Positions 54,820-62,939 of a stretch of DNA of 64,000 nucleotides are shown here, piece by piece. The notes below the pieces were generated by a model. The model had not been told where the DNA came from and did no database searches. It saw nothing but the letters and a program-made list of their open reading frames with translations. The DNA comes from Serratia sp. AKBS12 (lineage in GTDB: Bacteria; Pseudomonadota; Gammaproteobacteria; Enterobacterales; Enterobacteriaceae), in contig NZ_JANUSB010000017.1 in the NCBI RefSeq assembly GCF_024793895.1, positions 186,001 through 250,000 on the forward strand. Direction: 5' to 3'. Positions within the stretch are counted from its first letter, which is position 1, and every line of letters starts with the position of its first letter. A program made the translations under genes and the position numbers.

Positions 54820-55731
54820 ATGATGCAAACAGCAGAATTCCTCGTCTTCGGCGCTACCGGGCAGCAAGGTGGCGCAGTGGCTCGCGCGTTACGAGGGGCT
54901 GGCCGCCAAGTCCGCGCCTTCGTGCGGGATCCGCATAGCAACATGGCCAGGGCGCTGGCGGCGGAGGGGATTACACTCGCCGTCGGCGATTTGTTCGACC
55001 GCGCCTCCATTGACCGTGCCATGCAGGGTATCCAGGGCGTATTTAGCGTTCAGGCAAGTTCACCAGGCGGCGAGGTTAGCGACGAGCAGGAGATTATGCA
55101 GGGAAAAGCCATTGCTGACAGTGCCCTGGCGGCGGGGGTCAGCCATATCGTCTATTCTTCGTCCGGGGCGGCAGGAAAAGGGCCTACCGGCATGGGGCAT
55201 TTCGACAGTAAATCAGAAATTGAAGAGTACCTTCGCGCTTTGCCGCTCTCCACCACCATCACACGTCCGGCTAGCTTTATGGAAATGATGCTGCTGCCCG
55301 GCATGGGACTAAACAGCGGCAGTTTTTTCTTTTTTATGCGGCCCAATCAGGCGATACAGATGATCGCGCTGCAAGACCTGGGGCGCATTAATGCCCAAAT
55401 CCTGTGCAATCCTCAACGTTATGCGGGGCAGACGCTCGAGCTGGCCAGCCAGGCGTTGACCGGTGAAGATTTGCAGCGTGCGTTCTCAAATGCCGCCGGC
55501 CATCCTGTCCATTATCATCGCTTTTCTGATGAGTTGTTAAAGCAGAATGCCTTTCTCCGTCGGCTTACGGCCTTGGTGGACAATGGCATGGTCGCCGGCT
55601 CGGCGGACATACCGGCGCTCGAGCAGGAGTTCGGTATGATGATGACGTTGGAGCAATGGCTGGCAGGGCCGGCTAAACAGCACTTTAAAGCGGCGCTTAA
55701 TGCCCCGCAGGCCAATCTCGTGCTGCGATAG
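54820..55731 (+). CDS. NmrA-like NAD(P)-binding oxidoreductase
   Basis: A 303-residue Rossmann-fold protein. The nucleotide loop is VFGATGQQGGAVARAL, followed by RAFVRDPHS, and VSHIVYSSSGAAGKGPTGMGH holds the region of the usual active site. It belongs with NmrA/HSCARG-type redox sensors and quinone oxidoreductases. Divergent HxlR regulation suggests induction by electrophiles or quinones. Confidence 0.85.
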   Translation: MMQTAEFLVFGATGQQGGAVARALRGAGRQVRAFVRDPHSNMARALAAEGITLAVGDLFDRASIDRAMQGIQGVFSVQASSPGGEVSDEQEIMQGKAIADSALAAGVSHIVYSSSGAAGKGPTGMGHFDSKSEIEEYLRALPLSTTITRPASFMEMMLLPGMGLNSGSFFFFMRPNQAIQMIALQDLGRINAQILCNPQRYAGQTLELASQALTGEDLQRAFSNAAGHPVHYHRFSDELLKQNAFLRRLTALVDNGMVAGSADIPALEQEFGMMMTLEQWLAGPAKQHFKAALNAPQANLVLR

Positions 55732-55998
55732 GCCGATAGCCGGTGCTGCCTGGCGTACCGGCTGCTTTCTCTCGGTATCTCTGTGGCACCAAATTGCCCA
55801 TCGCAACATCTTTGGTCGGCGCGTATATGTCTTTTTAACGGGTTGTAAAATGGCTCATAACCGGCCATCCCCCTTGGCAGCGGTGGCCGAAAAGCCGGCC
55901 TGTACGCTTTCGCAGGTAACCTGCACTTAGCCGCCTTAGCGATATTCATCCAGCTGGCCGGTCACGGGGCTAATGGTGTGCAATACTGCCGCCAACCA
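55732..55998. other. Intergenic region between convergent genes
   Basis: No supported gene. It separates the NmrA-like gene from the second tryptophanyl-tRNA synthetase gene. GGCCG-type inverted repeats occur, but no clear terminator stands out. Confidence 0.3.
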
Positions 55999-57003
55999 TC
56001 AGAATACAGGAACACCCAACCCTCGTTTCACTTCCTGCAAAGTCCTCTGCGTGACTTCATGCGCCCGTTCACTACCTTTCTTCAGCAGTGCCATCAGCAT
56101 CCCTTTATCCTGAATATAAGTAGCGCGAAGCTCGCGCATAGGCGCAATCAGCTCTTGCAAACACGTCTCAAGCTCATTTTTGCATGTCCGGTCACCCAGC
56201 CCACCCCGTTGATAATGTGCTTTCATCTCCGCGACCTTGGCTTTATCGGTATGAAACGCATCCAGATAGGTAAAGACCAGATTGCCGGTTATCTGCCCCG
56301 GATCGGTTACTTTCAGATGTTTGGCGTCGGTGTACATAGCACCAACCGCGCGGTGGATGGTCTCCTCGCTGGCGGAAAGGAGCAGAGTATTGCCCAATGA
56401 TTTAGACATTTTGGCGTTACCGTCGACACCCGGAAGGCGGCTGGTTTCGCTCAACATGGCCTTGCAATGGCGCAAAACAGGTTCGTAAAGCAGGCTGTTC
56501 ATCTTATGAACGATTTCGTTAGTCTGTTCGATCATCGGTAATTGGTCGTCACCGACCGGGATCCTGTCAGCCTTGAAGGCGGTAATATCTGCCGCCTGAC
56601 TGATGGGATAGACAAGAAAACCGACCGGTAACGACCGAGCAAATCCCTTCTGTATTATTTCATTTTTTACCGTTGGATTACGCTCCACCCGCGCCACGGT
56701 AACGATGTTCATATACAGGGCGGTCAGTTCGGCAAGGGCCGGGAGTGCGGATTGTAGACAGATGGTGGTGAGCGAGGGATCGATACCGGCGGCGAGATAA
56801 TCGGCCAGAACTTCGGGAATATTGTCACGAATTTTTTGTGGATTGCTGCCATTATCAGTCAACCCCTGCAGGTCTGCGATCAACACAAACTGTTGATAAT
56901 CCTGTTGCAGGGCGACACGCTGGCGCAGTGAACCGACAAAGTGGCCAAGGTGCAGCGGGCCTGTTGGGCGATCGCCGGTAAGAATAATGGATTTGCCATT
57001 CAT
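55999..57003 (-). CDS. Auxiliary tryptophanyl-tRNA synthetase (TrpS2-like)
   Basis: A 334-residue class I synthetase that charges tRNA-Trp. The HIGH-type motif is GPLHLGHFVGS and the KMSKS motif is NAKMSKSLGNT. Sequence differs greatly from E. coli TrpS, so this is a second-type enzyme like those known to resist tryptophan analogues such as indolmycin. The ATG at 57003 follows AAGGAG; an in-frame ATG upstream at 57045 adds fourteen residues. A Trp-codon leader peptide and an attenuator hairpin precede it, so expression should rise when charged tRNA-Trp is scarce. Confidence 0.85.
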   Translation of the reverse strand: MNGKSIILTGDRPTGPLHLGHFVGSLRQRVALQQDYQQFVLIADLQGLTDNGSNPQKIRDNIPEVLADYLAAGIDPSLTTICLQSALPALAELTALYMNIVTVARVERNPTVKNEIIQKGFARSLPVGFLVYPISQAADITAFKADRIPVGDDQLPMIEQTNEIVHKMNSLLYEPVLRHCKAMLSETSRLPGVDGNAKMSKSLGNTLLLSASEETIHRAVGAMYTDAKHLKVTDPGQITGNLVFTYLDAFHTDKAKVAEMKAHYQRGGLGDRTCKNELETCLQELIAPMRELRATYIQDKGMLMALLKKGSERAHEVTQRTLQEVKRGLGVPVF

Positions 57004-57048
57004 ATAAGACTCCTTAAGCATCAGGCCGAAAGGGGGTCTTATCAATGA

Positions 57049-57074
57049 AAATAACCGCCTTTCGGCGGTTATTT
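57049..57074 (-). terminator. Attenuator hairpin before the auxiliary trpS gene
   Basis: AAATAACCGCC/GGCGGTTATTT pairs over eleven bases with a four-base loop and is followed on the minus strand by TCATT, so the U-rich part is TTATTTTC. It lies between the leader peptide and the synthetase start, which is where a regulated terminator is expected. Confidence 0.75.
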
Positions 57075-57104
57075 GAAAATGGTAAATACAGATTCAGGCC
57101 GCCT

Positions 57105-57167
57105 TTAAAAAGGCAGCCACCACAGGTTATGATTGAAAACGCTGATTTTGTATTCTGTATTCATCAT
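57105..57167 (-). CDS. Leader peptide with tandem Trp codons
   Basis: A 20-residue open frame on the minus strand, starting at one of two adjacent ATG codons (57167 or 57164) and ending NHNLWWLPF-stop at 57105. Tandem TGG TGG codons (57122-57117) fall at the start of the first hairpin arm. The ribosome site before it is weak. It has the features of TrpL-type leader peptides, although its sequence is unlike TrpL. It is too short to have another obvious role. Confidence 0.75.
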   Translation of the reverse strand: MMNTEYKISVFNHNLWWLPF

Positions 57168-57431
57168 TTGAACTTATCATAGCGTGATATAAGCGTAAAG
57201 TAGCCAGCAGCTTATCCAGGTTTCATAGCGGTTGTCGGTAGCGGCTGAACACACGGTTTGTGGCGCCCGCGTCGGCACGAAGCGGCCTATCCGAACGGTT
57301 CTTCGTTGTGCGCATCTGGCTTCGAGTCACCTGATGCAACATGCAAATCGGTTACTGACGAGGAAAGGCATAAATATGTCCCACATAGCGTTACGGAACG
57401 GAACCGAAGATATGTAACCTATTAATTTTGA

Positions 57432-57507
57432 TGGTGCCGATAATAGGAGTCGAACCTACGACCTTCGCATTACGAATGCGCTGCTCTACCAACTGAGCTA
57501 TATCGGC
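57432..57507 (-). tRNA. thrW: tRNA-Thr (anticodon CGT)
   Basis: A 76-base tRNA on the minus strand, from GCCGATATAGCTCAG to TATCGGCACCA. The anticodon loop ATTCGTAAT gives CGU, which reads the threonine codon ACG. The CCA end is encoded. It lies next to proA, exactly as thrW does in E. coli, where it is a known prophage integration site. Confidence 0.97.
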
Positions 57508-57652
57508 TTTGGGAGCCTGACCAGCGAGTGCCGGCCGGAGTGCGTCGAACAACTTATGCAAAAGCGCCCGCTGAGTCAATAGCCTGCTAGCCGTACGTCG
57601 ATTTTCTCATCAACCGTATACTTTACAGGGTCAAAAACCTTTGGGTACCGCT

Positions 57653-57685
57653 ACCTCAAGGGCACAAAAACTGCGCCCCTGAGGT
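57653..57685 (-). terminator. Hairpin after proA
   Basis: ACCTCA-A-GGGC pairs with GCCC-C-TGAGGT around an 11-base loop, 25 bases after the proA stop. No T-run follows on the minus strand, so its efficiency is unsure. Confidence 0.45.
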
Positions 57686-57709
57686 GTGATTTATGGCAGC
57701 TGTCAGCCG

Positions 57710-58963
57710 TTAGCTGCGCACCAGATCGTCGCCATAACCAATCCATTTATAGGTGGTCAGCGCATCCAGCCCCATCGGGCCGCGCGCATGCAGTTTCTGC
57801 GTACTCACCGCCACTTCTGCGCCCAGGCCGAACTGGCCGCCGTCGGTAAAGCGCGTACTGGCGTTGACATACACCGCCGAAGAGTCCACCGCACGCACGA
57901 AGTATTCGGCGTTGCTCAATGAACGCGTCAGGATGGCGTCCGAGTGGCTGGTGCCGTGGGTACGAATATGATCGATAGCCTGATCGAGATCGTCCACCAG
58001 CGTCACGTTCAGATCCAGAGACAGCCATTCATCGTCGTAATTCTCCGCCGCGACGGCCACCACCCTGGCCGGCCCGGACTGCAACAACGGCATGGCATTG
58101 TCACTGGCATGCAGGGTCACACCACTTTCGGCCATCCGCGCGCTTAGCGCCGGCAGGAAGCTGTCGGCAATGGCGCGGTTAACCAGCAGCGTCTCCACCG
58201 AGTTACAGGCGCTCGGCCGCTGGATTTTGGCATTTTCAATTACCGTCAACGCCTTGTCATAATCCACGTTGTCGTCAACATAGATATGACATACGCCGAT
58301 ACCGCCGGTAATGACCGGGATGGTGGACTGTTCGCGACACAGTTTGTGCAGCCCGGCGCCGCCACGCGGGATCAGCATGTCGACGTAGCGGTCGAGCCGC
58401 AGCAGTTCGTTCACCAGCGCGCGGTCAGGGCTGTCAATCGCCTGCACCGCCGCTGCCGGCAGGCCGCACTGTTCCAACGCCTGCTGAATCACCTTCACCG
58501 TCGCCTGATTGGTGTGGTGTGTCTCTTTGCCGCCGCGCAGGATCGCCGCATTACCGGTTTTCAGGCACAGGCTGGCGACGTCGATGGTAACGTTCGGCCG
58601 CGCTTCATAAATCACGCCAATCACGCCCAACGGCACCCGCCGGCGTTCCAGCTTCAGGCCACTGTCCAGCAGGCTACCGTCCAGCACGTGGCCGACCGGA
58701 TCGCTCAGGCGGCAAACCTGGCGCACGTCGTTGGCAATCGCCGTCAGGCGCGCGGGGGTCAACAGCAGGCGGTCGAGCAACGCTTCGCTCATGCCGCTGG
58801 CGCGTGCCTGTGCCATATCCTGTTGATTGGCCTGTAAAATCGCTTCGCCGTTGGCTTCCAGCATGTCGGCCATCACTGCCAACACCTGATTCTTTTTCGC
58901 CGTGCTCAGCACCGCCAGCTGCCAGGAAGCCCGCTTGGCGGCCTTCCCCATCTGCTCTAGCAT
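57710..58963 (-). CDS. proA: ProA, gamma-glutamyl phosphate reductase
   Basis: A 417-residue NADPH-dependent reductase, second step of proline synthesis. The aldehyde-dehydrogenase-like fold shows [29 protein letters not shown] and the catalytic cysteine region [14 protein letters not shown]. The ATG at 58963 has AAGGAG five to six bases before it; the GTG two codons upstream lies in that site. It follows proB after nine bases, so the pair is one operon. Confidence 0.97.
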   Translation of the reverse strand: MLEQMGKAAKRASWQLAVLSTAKKNQVLAVMADMLEANGEAILQANQQDMAQARASGMSEALLDRLLLTPARLTAIANDVRQVCRLSDPVGHVLDGSLLDSGLKLERRRVPLGVIGVIYEARPNVTIDVASLCLKTGNAAILRGGKETHHTNQATVKVIQQALEQCGLPAAAVQAIDSPDRALVNELLRLDRYVDMLIPRGGAGLHKLCREQSTIPVITGGIGVCHIYVDDNVDYDKALTVIENAKIQRPSACNSVETLLVNRAIADSFLPALSARMAESGVTLHASDNAMPLLQSGPARVVAVAAENYDDEWLSLDLNVTLVDDLDQAIDHIRTHGTSHSDAILTRSLSNAEYFVRAVDSSAVYVNASTRFTDGGQFGLGAEVAVSTQKLHARGPMGLDALTTYKWIGYGDDLVRS

Positions 58964-58972
58964 GCTCACTCC

Positions 58973-60076
58973 TTAACTTACGATCATGTCGTCGCGGTGT
59001 ACGGCCACCGGGCCGTATTCGTAACCAAGAATCTGGCTGATTTCCTGCGAATGATGGCCGGCAATCATGCGCATCGCATCGCTGTTATAACGGCTGACGC
59101 CGTGGGCCAGATCGCGCCCCGCCAGATTGCGGATGCGGATCACTTCGCCACGGGAAAAGTCGCCCTTCACTTCGCTAATGCCTTTGGGCAGCAGTGAGCT
59201 GCCGCGGGCCATGATGGCGTCGATCGCGCCGTCGTCTACGGTGATTTCACCCGCCGGAGGCGCGCCGAAGATCCAGCGCTTGCGATTTTCCAGCGGCGTT
59301 TCCAATGCGTGGAAACGGGTGCCAACCGGTTTGCCGTCAATCACGTCGCCCACCACGCCAGGCTTGCTGCCGGCGGCGATGATCACGTCAATACCGGCAC
59401 GGCACGCTACGTCGGCAGCCTGCAATTTGGTGCCCATACCGCCGGTGCCAAGGCCGGAAACGCTGTCGCCGGCAATGGCGCGCAGCGCATCGTCAATGCC
59501 GTGTACTTCACGGATCAGTTCAGCCTGAGGGTTATTGCGCGGGTCGGCGGTATACAGCCCCTGCTGGTCGGTCAGCAGCAGCAGTTTATCCGCGCCGGCC
59601 AGGATCGCCGCCAGTGCCGACAGGTTATCGTTGTCGCCAACCTTGATTTCAGCGGTGGCAACCGCGTCGTTTTCATTGATCACCGGCACAATGCGATTAT
59701 CCAGCAGTGCCCCCATGGTGTCGCGCGCATTGAGAAAGCGCTCGCGATCTTCCAGATCGGCACGCGTCAGCAACATCTGCCCCACGTGAATACCGTAAAT
59801 GGAAAACAGCTGTTCCCACAGTTGAATCAGGCGGCTCTGCCCTACCGCCGCCAATAACTGCTTGGAGGCAATGGTGGCGGGCAGTTCCGGGTAACCGAGG
59901 TGTTCACGGCCGGCGGCAATCGCGCCGGAAGTCACGATGACAATGCGGTGTCCCGCCGCATGTTGCTGTGCGCATTGGCGCACCAGCTCGACAATGTGGG
60001 CGCGATTCAGACGCAGCGATCCGCCGGTCAACACGCTGGTGCCCAATTTCACAACCAATGTCTGGCTGCCGTTCAT
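58973..60076 (-). CDS. proB: ProB, glutamate 5-kinase
   Basis: A 367-residue kinase that makes gamma-glutamyl phosphate, the feedback-inhibited first step of proline synthesis. Motifs include [12 protein letters not shown] at the N-terminus, [14 protein letters not shown], and a C-terminal PUA domain (about 280-367, [25 protein letters not shown]). The start [10 protein letters not shown] at 60076 fits the family. The ribosome site is weak. Confidence 0.97.
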   Translation of the reverse strand: MNGSQTLVVKLGTSVLTGGSLRLNRAHIVELVRQCAQQHAAGHRIVIVTSGAIAAGREHLGYPELPATIASKQLLAAVGQSRLIQLWEQLFSIYGIHVGQMLLTRADLEDRERFLNARDTMGALLDNRIVPVINENDAVATAEIKVGDNDNLSALAAILAGADKLLLLTDQQGLYTADPRNNPQAELIREVHGIDDALRAIAGDSVSGLGTGGMGTKLQAADVACRAGIDVIIAAGSKPGVVGDVIDGKPVGTRFHALETPLENRKRWIFGAPPAGEITVDDGAIDAIMARGSSLLPKGISEVKGDFSRGEVIRIRNLAGRDLAHGVSRYNSDAMRMIAGHHSQEISQILGYEYGPVAVHRDDMIVS

Positions 60077-60186
60077 AATTATTCGCCGTTGAAAGAAGAA
60101 GAAATGCAAAGGACGTTGTAACAGGAGAGACGCGTTATGCCAACAGGCACAACGCGAATTCAACTCAAATGTCCGGAGAAATTGAC

Positions 60187-60588
60187 TCAAGCAGAGAGTT
60201 TGATGGGGTGCTCTTTGAAATCATCCGCCGGTTCCAGCGCCAGATTCATGGTAGCCAACAGATCGCCGAGACGCTGATGGAAATCACGCAGCGTGGTTTC
60301 CAGCTTGTCATTTACTTCAGCGTCTTTAATCTTTTCTGCTTTCCATACGCCTTCTTTGTCGAACAGTCCGAACTGGTAAGCGTAGGTAAAACGCGACGCT
60401 TCTGCCCGCAGCTCTATCCACCAGCCCCAGAACTCACGCTTCTCTGGCGCAGGCTTCACGTTGACGCAAACCGCGAGACAATCAAAGAAAAACCGGTCGT
60501 TCTCACATTGCCCTTCACGCAGGTACGGCCCTAAGCTGGCAAACTTTTTCATTAGTCGGCTTTTAGGGTGACCACTCGGTAATGTCAT
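60187..60588 (-). CDS. crl: Crl, sigma-S assembly factor
   Basis: A 133-residue protein that helps the stationary-phase sigma factor RpoS bind core RNA polymerase. The conserved core [18 protein letters not shown] and [24 protein letters not shown] are present. It is followed directly by proB; the porin gene phoE that separates them in E. coli is absent, the gap being 110 bases. Confidence 0.95.
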   Translation of the reverse strand: MTLPSGHPKSRLMKKFASLGPYLREGQCENDRFFFDCLAVCVNVKPAPEKREFWGWWIELRAEASRFTYAYQFGLFDKEGVWKAEKIKDAEVNDKLETTLRDFHQRLGDLLATMNLALEPADDFKEHPIKLSA

Positions 60589-60648
60589 GCTTCAACCTCC
60601 TCAATGTAGACCACTCTTTTTAACAAATTGTTAAAATTTAGCAACTAA

Positions 60649-61896
60649 TTAACGCATTTTATCGCTCAGCCATCCGCTAATCTGCAATAGCGCCTGGTGG
60701 AAGCTCCGGTATACCGGGCTGCGTGGTATAGCCAAAAGTTTGCCGTCCAGTGAAGAGGAGGCGATCAGCTGCGACTCTTCCTTTGGACTCAGCGCATCCT
60801 GTTCCCAGTACCCCGACAACATCGGCGTTGGGCAGCGGCGGCCAAGCAAGCCCTGCATTTTCAGCGAATAGCGATTCAGTTCCATTTTCAGCGCCTGGTC
60901 GGAGGCCGCAGCCATCCCCATGCGGCTGGCCAACACATCCATATACATGTCCGGTACCCGCTGCTGGTTACGCGCCTCATACAGAATGCTGTGCACCACC
61001 GGGCCGAGGCAGGCAACGCCGCGCAGTCGGTGCGGCTCCAGATACGCCAAGCGCACCGCGACGTTGGCACCAAACCGGAAGCCAAAGGCGCTTACGCGTT
61101 GATGATCGATCCACGCCACCGCAGGCAGTTGCCTGAGCACCTGTTGATGCAAAAAGCTGGCATCCTGCGTCAGCTTCCACTTGGATGAGGCGCCTATCGA
61201 CGGCATATCAATCGTTAACATGGCAATGCCGCGCGGCGCCAGATAATCGCTGAACAGGCGGTGATAATCGGTTTGCAAGGTGTCGAGGCTGCCGCACATC
61301 AGTACCGTTGGGAACGGCGCCTTGCCGTTGTCCGGCATATGCAGAAAACCGGAAATCGGACTGCCACCTTCAATGTCAAATGACAGCTCCTTCAGTTGAT
61401 ACGGCAGCAGCAGCGCGGCTTCTTCGTAGGCGCGGTTGGACAGCACCTCCGCCTGCTCGGCCAGTTGGTCTCCCTTCAGATGCGGGTAGCCGGCGATGCT
61501 GTAAAAATTGGCGGCGTTCAGCCAATACTTGCCGCCCAGTAGCGGGTCCGGCTGCTCAACGGCCCGTTGCTGCCACTGCATCCCCTGGTGCACCCATTCA
61601 TAAATCCAGTTGCCGTTACGGTAACCGACCACGGTATCCAGCAGCTGTGCGTCGCTGCGCTCGGCGTCGGACGCCGCAATGCGCGACAGCACTTCGACTA
61701 TCTCGCGCGCATCAACCCCGCGCCAGGTCCATAACAGTTGATTGAGCATCCGATACCAGTTGTTGGCGGTGTCGCCTTCCAGCGGCGTATGCAGGCTGGC
61801 CGCTCTGGCGTGATGCGCTCTGTGAATCAGCGTCGATGTCTCGCGGTGCTTGAATGAAGGTTTGAATAGAATTTCAGAAAGGTTGGCTTGTGCCAT
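60649..61896 (-). CDS. frsA: FrsA, esterase/fermentation-respiration switch protein
   Basis: A 415-residue alpha/beta-hydrolase-like cytosolic protein, one residue longer than E. coli FrsA. The characteristic start [23 protein letters not shown] lies at 61896; thirteen residues upstream are unconserved. The region [16 protein letters not shown] is where hydrolases carry a nucleophile, but here the usual G-x-S-x-G reads FGFRFGAN without serine. Binding to enzyme IIA-glucose is reported for E. coli. Confidence 0.93.
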   Translation of the reverse strand: MAQANLSEILFKPSFKHRETSTLIHRAHHARAASLHTPLEGDTANNWYRMLNQLLWTWRGVDAREIVEVLSRIAASDAERSDAQLLDTVVGYRNGNWIYEWVHQGMQWQQRAVEQPDPLLGGKYWLNAANFYSIAGYPHLKGDQLAEQAEVLSNRAYEEAALLLPYQLKELSFDIEGGSPISGFLHMPDNGKAPFPTVLMCGSLDTLQTDYHRLFSDYLAPRGIAMLTIDMPSIGASSKWKLTQDASFLHQQVLRQLPAVAWIDHQRVSAFGFRFGANVAVRLAYLEPHRLRGVACLGPVVHSILYEARNQQRVPDMYMDVLASRMGMAAASDQALKMELNRYSLKMQGLLGRRCPTPMLSGYWEQDALSPKEESQLIASSSLDGKLLAIPRSPVYRSFHQALLQISGWLSDKMR

Positions 61897-62032
61897 GGTA
61901 ACAACAGCCTCCGTAAAGCTGGCCGTAGGCTGCAAAAAGCCTACTTAACTGAAGGTAGTGTACCTAACTCTGCGGCGAGAAACCAAAATATCCCGGACGA
62001 TAGCGGGGAATTTACAGAAGATGACCGATAGT

Positions 62033-62066
62033 GAAAATAACCACGCCCGGTATAACCGGGCGTGGT
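62033..62066 (-). terminator. Rho-independent terminator of gpt
   Basis: ACCACGCCCGGT/ACCGGGCGTGGT is a perfect 12-base stem with a three-base loop, followed on the minus strand by TATTTTC. Confidence 0.85.
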
Positions 62067-62144
62067 CAGGCGAAATACGCCACTGCGCCATCGTTGCCGT
62101 CAACCGCTACAGGTGGGTCAACGCAGCGCGCATTGCGGTGGGGA

Positions 62145-62603
62145 TTAACGGCCGCCGATCGGTGGCACGAAGCTCACCGCCATGTCCCACGGCTGCTCGA
62201 TCCAGGTATCCTGAGGGATGTCGACCACATAGTCGTCCACCAGCGGGCGGCCGGCAGGTTTGGCGAAGATGGTGACAAAATGGGCTTTCGGGTACATGTC
62301 GCGGATGGCTTTGGCGGTGCCGCCGGTATCCACCAGATCGTCTACCACGATAAAGCCTTCACCGTCGCCTTCGGCACGTTTGAGCACCTTCATTTCGCGC
62401 TGGTTGTCATGGTCATAGCTGGAAATGCAGACGGTATCGACGTGACGAATACCCAGCTCGCGCGCCAGCAGTGCCGCCGGCACCAGACCGCCACGGCTTA
62501 CTGCGATAATGCCGGTCCATTTATCGGCAGGCAGCAGGCGATGCGCCAGTTTGCGCGCTTGCATTTGCAACATATCCCAGGTAACAACGTATTTTTCGCT
62601 CAT
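62145..62603 (-). CDS. gpt: Gpt, xanthine-guanine phosphoribosyltransferase
   Basis: A 152-residue salvage enzyme that joins xanthine or guanine to PRPP. The PRPP loop [20 protein letters not shown] and [18 protein letters not shown] are present and the length equals E. coli Gpt. It is divergent from pepD as in E. coli and has a strong terminator. Confidence 0.97.
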   Translation of the reverse strand: MSEKYVVTWDMLQMQARKLAHRLLPADKWTGIIAVSRGGLVPAALLARELGIRHVDTVCISSYDHDNQREMKVLKRAEGDGEGFIVVDDLVDTGGTAKAIRDMYPKAHFVTIFAKPAGRPLVDDYVVDIPQDTWIEQPWDMAVSFVPPIGGR

Positions 62604-62737
62604 AGAATGGTGTCCCAGCCAGCATTGAAGTGGCTTACTCAGTGATCAGGGGAAAAAAGGTTGCGCGAGATTATAGAGACTGGCTGCGACGAATACCAGT
62701 TGAACCGAGGAATTGATGTGGATTTCCTTGCGGGCAA

Positions 62738-62791
62738 ACGCTGGTGAATGATGCTGCCAATCGCCTGCGTCACCGATCAATCACCAGCGTT
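62738..62791. repeat. Inverted repeat between gpt and pepD
   Basis: AACGCTGGTGA (62738-62748) is a perfect inverted match of TCACCAGCGTT (62781-62791), with 32 bases between. The 336-base gap holds no gene that I recognise. The repeat could form a stem in RNA or serve as an operator. Confidence 0.5.
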
Positions 62792-62939
62792 ACCGCGAGC
62801 AAACAGCGCAATGCGGTACGCGCACCCGGTAAAAGAAAGTGATATTCTCTGCCTATCGTGCCGAAGACGCACAGATACCCATTAACCTAACCGCACGGCA
62901 TTGCCGCCACCTGACGTATGCCGTAACAGGAGACTTAAC

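Noticed and set aside
57041..57420. T-box riboswitch upstream of the auxiliary trpS
   Set aside because: T-boxes are rare in Gammaproteobacteria and no specifier loop was seen; the Trp leader peptide explains the structure better.
57432..57507. Prophage or island attachment at thrW
   Set aside because: No integrase gene and no second copy of the tRNA 3' end was found in the window, so only a suspicion remains.
62604..62939. PurR operator between gpt and pepD
   Set aside because: Only half of the palindrome (GCAAACG) is present.
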